6,178 bases of DNA from UBA8950 sp034411635 (lineage in GTDB: Bacteria > Chloroflexota > Anaerolineae > Anaerolineales > Villigracilaceae), in NCBI GenBank assembly GCA_034411635.1, contig DAOUML010000264.1:1-6178 (forward strand). Direction: 5' to 3'. Each line of letters starts with the position of its first letter. The first letter of the stretch is position 1. Under the pieces are notes generated by a model that worked only from the letters and a program-made list of their open reading frames with translations, did no database searches and was not told the DNA's origin. Below, in pieces: positions 1-4,666 of the stretch. The position numbers and the translations under genes were made by a program.

Positions 1-1353
1 GCCGCCACGTCAGACCGCCTGGAATCCGGGCAGACGATTGGCTGCTTCCAGATTGAAAGTCCGGGAATGCGCGCCACCCTGCGCGAAATCCACGCCCGCA
101 CTGCCGATGACATCATGGCTGCTCTGGCGCTCTACCGCCCCGGCCCGCTGTCCGGCGGATTGAAGGACGCTTTTGTGCGCCGCTATCAGGGCAAGGAAGC
201 GGTGGCGCATCTCCATCCAGCACTCGCGCCCGTGCTGGATGAGACTTTTGGCGTCATCCTGTACCAGGAACAGGTCCTGCGGATTGCTCACGAACTGGCC
301 GGTTTCACGCTGGCTGAGGCCGACTTGTTGCGCCGGGCGATGAGCCACTTCGACCCTGGCAAACGCATGCAGGAACTCCAGCGCAAGTTCGTGGAAGAAG
401 CCCAGGTCAGGAGCGGTGTGCCGCTTGAAACCGGAGAGCGCGTCTGGGAGATGATGGCGGCCTTTGCAGGCTATGGCTTCCCGAAAGCCCATGCCGCCTC
501 GTATGCTCAGGTGGCCTGGCGTTCGGCCTGGTGCAAGACCTACTTCCCAGCGGAGTTCATGGCGGCGGTGCTGGCAAATTGGGGCGGCTACTACAGTCAG
601 CGCGTCTACCTGAGCGAAGCCCGGCGCATGGGGCTTGCTGTTTGTCCGCCGCAGGTTAATCATTCTGGACATAATTTTACAGTTGGCGACATCAATGGGG
701 TAACAACACTCATCATGGGGCTTGAGCAGGTCAAGGGGCTGACCCGCCGCACGATTGAGCGTATCCAGCGCTGCCGACCCTACACATCCCTGGACGACTT
801 CCTGACCCGCGCTGACCCGCGCCCGCAGGAGGCCGAGAGCCTGGCAAAAATTGGCGCGCTGGAAGGGCTGGGGAAAATCCCGGCCATTCTGAATCGGATT
901 CAATCTGGGTGGAAAGCCGGACAGATGAGTTTGTTTGCTCTGGATGAGTCCAATGGGGAAGACTGGTCAATTGAGCAAAAAGTGGACGCCCAGCAGGACT
1001 TGCTCGGTGCCAGCCTGGAAGCCCATCCACTCGACTTGGTCGCCGACCAGATTGCCGCCTTGGGTGCGATCTCCACCCTGGAAGCCGCCGAGCGAATCGG
1101 ACAGCGTGTCACCGTTGCCGGCGTGCGCCAGACTTCCCATCGCAGCCGAACGGCCAAAGGCGAGTCGATGCTCTTCCTTACCCTGGAAGACCTGTCCGGG
1201 ATGCTGGAGGTCATCCTATTCCCGCAGGTCTACCGCCAGGCCAGGGAGATTGTCTCTTCCGGCAGGCCGTTCCTGGTTACGGGTATGGTGGAGTTGGATG
1301 GCGGACGGGGGGAAGCGTTCCTGAAGGCCGAAAAAGTCACTGCGCTTCAGTAA
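1..1353 (+). CDS. dnaE: DNA polymerase III alpha subunit (DnaE family), C-terminal part, 5' end outside window
   Basis: This is the C-terminal 450 codons of a C-family replicative or translesion DNA polymerase. The frame is open from base 1, so the true start lies upstream; the ATG at 67 is internal. Landmarks in order are GCFQIESPGMR (about nt 40-72), the DDIMAALALYRPGP palm/fingers motif (106-147) whose Asp aligns with the third catalytic Asp of E. coli DnaE, YQEQVLRIA and EADLLRRAM (262-345), the GYGFPKAHAASYA segment (469-507), helix-hairpin-helix DNA-binding repeats (about 700-870) and a C-terminal OB fold (about 1099-1341). The protein stops directly after the OB fold and so lacks the clamp-loader (tau) binding tail of E. 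coli DnaE. That shape, and the GFP-x-AHAAS-type segment, resemble the second, error-prone DnaE2/ImuC-like paralogues, but standard DnaE from some phyla is also short. The first two catalytic Asp residues lie outside the window. The family is certain; the paralogue is not. Confidence 0.93.
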   Translation, partial: AATSDRLESGQTIGCFQIESPGMRATLREIHARTADDIMAALALYRPGPLSGGLKDAFVRRYQGKEAVAHLHPALAPVLDETFGVILYQEQVLRIAHELAGFTLAEADLLRRAMSHFDPGKRMQELQRKFVEEAQVRSGVPLETGERVWEMMAAFAGYGFPKAHAASYAQVAWRSAWCKTYFPAEFMAAVLANWGGYYSQRVYLSEARRMGLAVCPPQVNHSGHNFTVGDINGVTTLIMGLEQVKGLTRRTIERIQRCRPYTSLDDFLTRADPRPQEAESLAKIGALEGLGKIPAILNRIQSGWKAGQMSLFALDESNGEDWSIEQKVDAQQDLLGASLEAHPLDLVADQIAALGAISTLEAAERIGQRVTVAGVRQTSHRSRTAKGESMLFLTLEDLSGMLEVILFPQVYRQAREIVSSGRPFLVTGMVELDGGRGEAFLKAEKVTALQ

Positions 1354-1366
1354 CCATCAGAGCACA

Positions 1367-1396
1367 AAACCGCGAGCCAATATGCGCTCGCGGTTT
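1367..1396. terminator. Bidirectional hairpin terminator between convergent genes
   Basis: A perfect 11-bp inverted repeat, AAACCGCGAGC (1367-1377) and GCTCGCGGTTT (1386-1396), encloses an 8-nt loop. It starts 13 bp after the dnaE stop and lies 33 bp past the stop of the opposing antitoxin gene, so one element can serve both. Read on either strand the stem ends in TTT; on the minus strand the run is TTTT. The U tract is short in both directions, so efficiency cannot be judged from sequence. Confidence 0.75.
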
Positions 1397-1429
1397 CAAT
1401 ATGTATCAACAAATTACCATGCCTGATTT

Positions 1430-1747
1430 TTACACTTTTTGCCTGACAGAACGTTTATGTGATTTGACCACATCCCAAACAATATCAGGATGTTTCGCGG
1501 CAATCTGGAGCAGCACCCGGGCCGGGCCCTGGGGCGCCCGGCGACCTTGTTCCCAGTTTTGCAAAGTATCGACACTGACACCCAGCATCGTGGCAAAGTC
1601 AAATTGTGTCATGTTGTAACTGCCGCGAATTTTTTGCACATCAGGTTTCTCAACATTAAAAGTCCGCGAGGCACTCTTCTTACCGCGCAAAATTTCACCG
1701 CCTTCACGGACGCTTTCAAGCAGTTCATTAAAGAGTTCTTCGTTCAT
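1430..1747 (-). CDS. HTH antitoxin of a HigA/NadS-type toxin-antitoxin pair
   Basis: This is a 105-residue protein with an XRE/Cro-type helix-turn-helix at about residues 36-84; the core MTQFDFATMLGVSVDTLQNW (46-65) is the recognition unit. A charged N-terminal arm (about 1-30) is typical of antitoxins of this class and would contact the toxin. Such proteins bind a palindromic operator and repress their own operon. The gene is intact from ATG (1747) to TAA (1430). Its ATG overlaps the toxin TGA as ATGA, so the two were translationally coupled, with the toxin first, which is the HigBA/NadS order. A weak purine-rich site (AAGAGAG) precedes the start. Its partner is broken by two lesions, so this is now probably an orphan antitoxin or regulator. 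Family assignment is strong; the exact subfamily name (HigA, HigA2, NadS) is not settled by sequence alone. Confidence 0.88.
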   Translation of the reverse strand: MNEELFNELLESVREGGEILRGKKSASRTFNVEKPDVQKIRGSYNMTQFDFATMLGVSVDTLQNWEQGRRAPQGPARVLLQIAAKHPDIVWDVVKSHKRSVRQKV

Positions 1748-2059
1748 GGGTACTCTCTTTCTACAATCTTTTTTAGCGCTTTTAGTTGGTCGGGAGTCAG
1801 ATTATCTTGCTCATTCTTTGGGTAAATGTACAACATCTACAATTTTTCCTGTGAAGTAAACCAGTAATAAATAATGCGAGCGCCGCCACGTTTACCACGA
1901 CCACTGGCAGCCCATCTTAATTTTCGCAAACCCGCTGCCAGGAATGACAGGCCCGGCAGCAGGCCGAATGACAAGCATGGATTGAATCTCACGATAATCA
2001 TCATCGGAAAGTAATTCAACGACGCGACGGGTGAAGATGGAAGTTTCGATGATTTGCAT
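1744..2059 (-). pseudogene. RelE/HigB-type toxin, inactivated by a frameshift and an in-frame stop
   Basis: Read from ATG 2059, the first part gives MQIIETSIFTRRVVELLSDD and continues to PGSG in one frame. The rest, LRKLRWAASGRGKRGGARII followed by YYW, lies in another frame; the switch is at the GGG around 1931-1933. Homologous toxins commonly read GSGGLRKLRWA there, so a 2-base loss (or 1-base gain) explains it. A TAG at 1839-1837 then interrupts EKL*MLYIYPKNEQDNLTPD, which continues without further stops to TGA (1746-1744). The LRKLRW and YPKNE-x-x-LT blocks are characteristic of RelE/ParE-superfamily mRNA interferases that cut mRNA at the ribosome. The intact product would be about 105 residues, the normal length. 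Without correction, the translated product is 55 residues and lacks the C-terminal half. The frameshift alone could be an assembly error, but the independent stop makes a genuine pseudogene more likely. Confidence 0.87.
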
Positions 2060-2068
2060 TGTATTCTG

Positions 2069-2104
2069 CTTGTACGCCAATGGCGTATATTTGTCAAGAT
2101 TATA
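2069..2104 (-). promoter_or_regulatory. Candidate promoters of the toxin-antitoxin operon
   Basis: Two overlapping sigma70-like candidates read toward the toxin. The first has TTGACA (2097-2092), a 17-bp spacer and TACAAG (2074-2069); it would start transcription at about 2062, only a few bases before the ATG at 2059, giving an almost leaderless message. The second has a perfect TATAAT (2104-2099) but only a poor upstream -35 (TTGGAT at 18 bp); it would give a leader of about 30 nt. No clear Shine-Dalgarno site precedes the toxin ATG, which fits the first. Which one is used cannot be decided here. Confidence 0.5.
2073..2087. promoter_or_regulatory. Perfect 15-bp palindrome, likely operator of the toxin-antitoxin locus
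   Basis: TACGCCA-A-TGGCGTA is a perfect inverted repeat of 7+1+7 bases. It fills most of the 17-bp spacer and touches the -10 box of the TTGACA/TACAAG promoter. Size, symmetry and position match operators bound by dimeric HTH antitoxins for autorepression. Binding by the adjacent antitoxin is inferred. Confidence 0.7.
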
Positions 2105-2126
2105 AATGTTGATAATACGCTGATCC

Positions 2127-2141
2127 AACTGATTATCAGTT
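2127..2141. repeat. Second perfect 15-bp palindrome
   Basis: AACTGAT-T-ATCAGTT is a perfect 7+1+7 inverted repeat placed 5 bp beyond the stop codon of the recombinase remnant and about 40 bp upstream of the putative operator. It has no U tract, so it is not a standard terminator. Its sequence differs from the first palindrome. It could be a binding site of another regulator or part of a recombination site; the sequence does not say which. Confidence 0.5.
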
Positions 2142-2146
2142 CGGTA

Positions 2147-2263
2147 TCAATCCATACCAGCCATCTTGGCCGCTTTATCCGTCTCGGTCGAGGCCGTATA
2201 GCGCATGGTCGTCTTCAGGTCGTTATGGCCGAGTAAGTCGGCCAGGGTGCGGGCTTGTTTCGT
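2147..2263 (-). pseudogene. C-terminal remnant of a tyrosine recombinase (phage-type integrase or Xer-like)
   Basis: The 38 codons ending at TGA (2149-2147) contain LADLLGHNDLKTTMRYTAS. This matches the last conserved block of tyrosine recombinases: the LGH motif with the catalytic His (codon 2227-2225) and the nucleophilic Tyr in MRYT (codon 2200-2198), spaced as usual. The catalytic domain's Arg-Lys-His-x-x-Arg part and the whole N-terminal domain are missing. The frame is closed by a TGA at 2266-2264, and the upstream DNA is an unrelated lipoprotein gene ending at 2269, so the remnant abuts it within 6 bp. No start codon or ribosome site supports expression. It is best read as the scar of a lost integrated element. 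The identification rests on a short but distinctive motif. Confidence 0.75.
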
Positions 2264-2268
2264 TCAGG

Positions 2269-2700
2269 TTATTGATTGTATTTGACAAGGTTGGGGGAGG
2301 TGAAGAACAATCCTTCCACTTTATTCCCGTCAATGGCAAACGTAATCGTGACGGTAACGGTTTCCAGTTCATACTGGCAGGGAATCCGATATACGGCATA
2401 ACCCTGGCGGTTGGATAATCTCAATTCACCGAGTGAAACAAAGTTTCCGCTGGTTTCTTGCAGCATATTGCGCAGGTCAGTGAAACTTTCCGGGGTAAAT
2501 GCGTTAACCATTGGCTCACTAAAATCCTGGATGAAATTGTCATAGTCATCCTCGTCCAGAGAACGGAGGACTTTTTCGGTTAGTGAGACAAGTTGCTCGT
2601 CTGTCAGCCCGGCAGGTTGGGGCGTACCGCATCCACTCAGGGTAACAAAGCCCACAAAAGCCAGCAGCAAGGAAAATATGATTTTTGAAATTCGAATCAT
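2269..2700 (-). CDS. Small lipoprotein, DUF3887-like
   Basis: This 143-residue protein opens with a short basic segment, a hydrophobic stretch (about 7-20) and the lipobox LSGC, with the lipidated Cys at 24. It should therefore be exported and anchored to the outer face of the membrane. The rest (about 34-138) resembles DUF3887-type domains: an acidic helical start (LTDEQLVSLTEKVLRSLDED), a central DFSEPM stretch, and beta strands ending with VEGLFFTSP, a common closing motif of that domain. The molecular function of the family is unknown. GGGAG sits 6 nt upstream of the ATG and supports this start. It lies 58 bp downstream of the ABC permease on the same strand with a hairpin between, so co-transcription is possible but partial. 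I see no sign of truncation. Confidence 0.85.
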   Translation of the reverse strand: MIRISKIIFSLLLAFVGFVTLSGCGTPQPAGLTDEQLVSLTEKVLRSLDEDDYDNFIQDFSEPMVNAFTPESFTDLRNMLQETSGNFVSLGELRLSNRQGYAVYRIPCQYELETVTVTITFAIDGNKVEGLFFTSPNLVKYNQ

Positions 2701-2719
2701 GTTTTACTCCCATCAATGG

Positions 2720-2746
2720 AAAGGCTGAGATTATTTCCCAGCCTTT
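2720..2746. terminator. Hairpin between the ABC permease and the lipoprotein gene
   Basis: AAAGGCTG (2720-2727) and CAGCCTTT (2739-2746) form an 8-bp stem with an 11-nt loop. On the plus strand the stem runs into TTTTT, a good intrinsic terminator shape. On the minus strand, the direction of the flanking genes, only TTT follows, so it would be a weak terminator or attenuator that lowers lipoprotein expression relative to the exporter genes. Confidence 0.55.
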
Positions 2747-2758
2747 TTCTATATGCGC

Positions 2759-3577
2759 TTACAACTTCGCCACCAGGCTGCTGCGCTTGAAGCGGCTGAC
2801 GCTGACATAAATCAGCACCGCGTCCACCAGCCAGACCAGGGTTCCGATGACAAAAACCGTGCCAACGCCCAGCACCAGCAGGCCGCTGATTTGTCCGAAA
2901 ATCAGGGCCAGCACAAAAATGACCAGCGACGCGCTCATCTGATAGGCTTCCATGAAAGTGCGCACCCGGCTTGAAATCAGCACAGTCACCGAAATGCCCA
3001 GCACCGCCAGGGCGGGCGCCAGCCAGAGCATCATTGGCCACCAGGGCGCCAGCGGAAACCAGATTTCACCAAACAGCGGATAACTGGCTACATTGACCAC
3101 AATCGCATACACCAGGCCGGTCAGCCAGGCCAGCGCCATCGCGGGCAAAACCGCCGCCAACACCTTGCCGAGAAACAGCTCCAGATCACTGGCCGGGGCG
3201 TACAACAGGGCTTCGAGCGTCTTGCGTTCGCGCTCACCCACAAAAGCCTCCGAGCCGATAACCGTCGAAAACATCAGCGGCAAAATCAGCAGCATCGGCG
3301 CAAGCATGAACCCCGTCATATAGATGACAAAAGTCTGTTCCGGCGATTTTCCATCAAACACAACCTGCATGACGGGCGGCAGATTCGAGAGCAACCCATC
3401 AACCTCCTCCATGTCGGCTCCACTAATCGAAGCAAACTGCGGCAGCAAAATGAAAACCAACGGCATCACCACGGCGAAGATGACCGGCACGATGATGGCC
3501 GGCAACCAGGCAGCCCGGTTCTGGCGTACTTCCTTCAAATCCTTGCGGGCAATCGCCCAAATACTTCTCCAATTCAT
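2759..3577 (-). CDS. ABC-2 family transporter permease (NatB-like)
   Basis: This 272-residue protein is the membrane half of an ABC exporter. It has a cytoplasmic amphipathic start (WAIARKDLKEVRQNRAAW), TM1 at about 23-46, an outside loop of about 40 residues, TM2 at about 88-108, the cytoplasmic coupling segment GSEAFVGERERKTLEALLYA (108-127) that is typical of NatB/ABC-2 permeases, then TM3 (137-161), TM4 (179-202), TM5 (215-238) and TM6 (239-260). Six helices and this length are normal for the family, although NatB itself is longer. The start overlaps the ATPase stop as ATGA, and AGGTGA just upstream, inside the ATPase gene, serves as ribosome site. The pair is surely one operon. The substrate cannot be read from the sequence; Na+ efflux, drug and lipid export are all known for relatives. 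Confidence 0.92.
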   Translation of the reverse strand: MNWRSIWAIARKDLKEVRQNRAAWLPAIIVPVIFAVVMPLVFILLPQFASISGADMEEVDGLLSNLPPVMQVVFDGKSPEQTFVIYMTGFMLAPMLLILPLMFSTVIGSEAFVGERERKTLEALLYAPASDLELFLGKVLAAVLPAMALAWLTGLVYAIVVNVASYPLFGEIWFPLAPWWPMMLWLAPALAVLGISVTVLISSRVRTFMEAYQMSASLVIFVLALIFGQISGLLVLGVGTVFVIGTLVWLVDAVLIYVSVSRFKRSSLVAKL

Positions 3578-4512
3578 GCTTCACCTGCCTGTAATGCAAA
3601 ATAAATATCTTCCAGATTGTAATCACGCGGGTTTACTTTGAGAATCGGGACATTTTCCCGCACCAGGACCGCTACCACTTCTGGAATTACTTCCTGCGCC
3701 TCGACCTGGATGGCCAGCGAATCATTCTCCGCCGCAGCCTGAATCACGCCCCGAAGGGCCGACACCACGCCCAGGGCCGATTCTGCCACCTCGCCAAACA
3801 GGACAATATCGACCCAGGTCACCGGCCACAGGTTGCGGGCCAGTTCATCGAGCGAGCCAATCGCCAGGATGCGTCCCTTGTTCAGAATGGCGACCCGGTC
3901 GCACAGACGCTGGGCGTCGAGCAGGTTGTGGGTTGCCAGCACCACCGTCTGTTTGCTGCTGCGGCTCAGGCCTGCAATCAGGTCATTGACCTGTTGGGCC
4001 GCTTCCGGGTCGAGGCCGCTGGTCGGCTCGTCGAGGAAGAGCAGCGGGGGTTTGTGAATCAGAGCGCGGGCCAGAGCCAGTCGCTGCTTCATCCCCTTGC
4101 TGAAGGTCTCGACCTTGTCTTCGGCGCGTTGGGCCAGGTCGAAGAAGGTCAGCATCTCATCCACCCGCCGGGGCAATTCGGCTGCGGGGATTTCGGTCAG
4201 TGTGCCGAAGAATTCGAGATTTTCGCGCGCCGAGAGCCGCTCATAGTGTGAGGGGGTTTCGGTCAACACGCCGGTCTGCTTGCGGACGAGTTCGCCCTGA
4301 GTGGCGGGGTCTAGGTCGAAGACGCGCATCGTCCCGCCCGAAGGCGGCAGGATACCGTTGAGCAGGCGCACCGTGGTTGTCTTGCCCGCGCCATTGGGGC
4401 CGAGCAACCCGAAGACTTCGCCCGGCTCGACGTGAAACGTCATCCCATCCACGGCGCGATTCTCGCCAAAGGTGCGCTGAAGTTCAATGACATCGATGAT
4501 TTTTTTCTTCAT
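3574..4512 (-). CDS. ABC transporter ATP-binding protein (CcmA/NatA type)
   Basis: This is the cytoplasmic ATPase of the exporter, 312 residues. Walker A is GPNGAGKTT (38-46), the Q-loop Gln is about 79, the signature is the FSKGMKQR variant (137-144) typical of CcmA/NatA/DrrA-type exporters, Walker B is LLFLDEP (157-163), the D-loop follows in SGLD (165-168) and the switch His is 195 (ATHNLLD). Residues beyond about 225 form the extra C-terminal domain found in this subgroup. All catalytic motifs are intact. A purine-rich AAGGAAAGGA (4532-4523) lies about 10 nt before the ATG. It is the first gene of the minus-strand operon and is followed with a 4-bp overlap by the permease. The divergent regulator starts 154 bp away. 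The family is certain; the substrate is unknown. Confidence 0.95.
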   Translation of the reverse strand: MKKKIIDVIELQRTFGENRAVDGMTFHVEPGEVFGLLGPNGAGKTTTVRLLNGILPPSGGTMRVFDLDPATQGELVRKQTGVLTETPSHYERLSARENLEFFGTLTEIPAAELPRRVDEMLTFFDLAQRAEDKVETFSKGMKQRLALARALIHKPPLLFLDEPTSGLDPEAAQQVNDLIAGLSRSSKQTVVLATHNLLDAQRLCDRVAILNKGRILAIGSLDELARNLWPVTWVDIVLFGEVAESALGVVSALRGVIQAAAENDSLAIQVEAQEVIPEVVAVLVRENVPILKVNPRDYNLEDIYFALQAGEA

Positions 4513-4537
4513 GCCAAGTTTTTCCTTTCCTTTTTAC

Positions 4538-4565
4538 AGTATATCGCAAGACCCTTTGGGTTTTG
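4538..4565. promoter_or_regulatory. Candidate -10 box and hairpin upstream of the ABC operon
   Basis: On the minus strand TATACT (4543-4538) lies about 25 nt before the ribosome site of the ATPase gene and is a plausible -10 box; no good -35 is present at the usual distance. Directly upstream, CAAGACCC-TTT-GGGTTTTG (4547-4565, plus strand) folds as an 8-bp stem with one G-T pair and a tight loop. The hairpin lies over the -10/-35 spacer, so it may be a binding site rather than an RNA element. Evidence is modest. Confidence 0.35.
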
Positions 4566-4653
4566 ATGCCGACCTGTTAGCGGGTTTTTTCCTGCCGAGT
4601 GGGTCAGGCTGCTCACTTTTTTGCTCTTAATAATTGGTATGGCTACCTACAGG

Positions 4654-4659
4654 TATAAT
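4654..4659 (+). promoter_or_regulatory. TATAAT -10 box of the MalT-like regulator, probably leaderless
   Basis: A perfect TATAAT ends 7 bp before the ATG at 4667, which puts the expected transcription start on or next to the start codon. There is no Shine-Dalgarno sequence in the 7 bases between. No convincing -35 lies 16-18 bp upstream (TAATTG at 17 bp is poor). This arrangement is typical of leaderless mRNAs. Confidence 0.55.
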
Positions 4660-4666
4660 TATCCTG

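Noticed and set aside
10..903. Long 297-codon open frame on the minus strand inside dnaE
   Set aside because: It is fully antisense to a well-conserved polymerase reading frame, has no recognisable motifs, and long antisense frames are expected in GC-rich genes.
1931..1933. Programmed ribosomal frameshift to make an intact toxin
   Set aside because: There is no slippery heptamer or downstream structure of the usual kind, and the downstream frame is stopped again by TAG at 1837-1839, so frameshifting would not yield a full product.
1892..2128. Longer toxin start at ATG 2128
   Set aside because: It would place the promoter and the palindromic operator inside the coding region; the toxin family normally begins at MQIIET-like sequence, matching ATG 2059.
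4570..4600. GCGGGTTTTTT as an intrinsic terminator in the divergent intergenic region
   Set aside because: There is a T run but no adequate GC-rich stem before it, and no plus-strand gene ends upstream.
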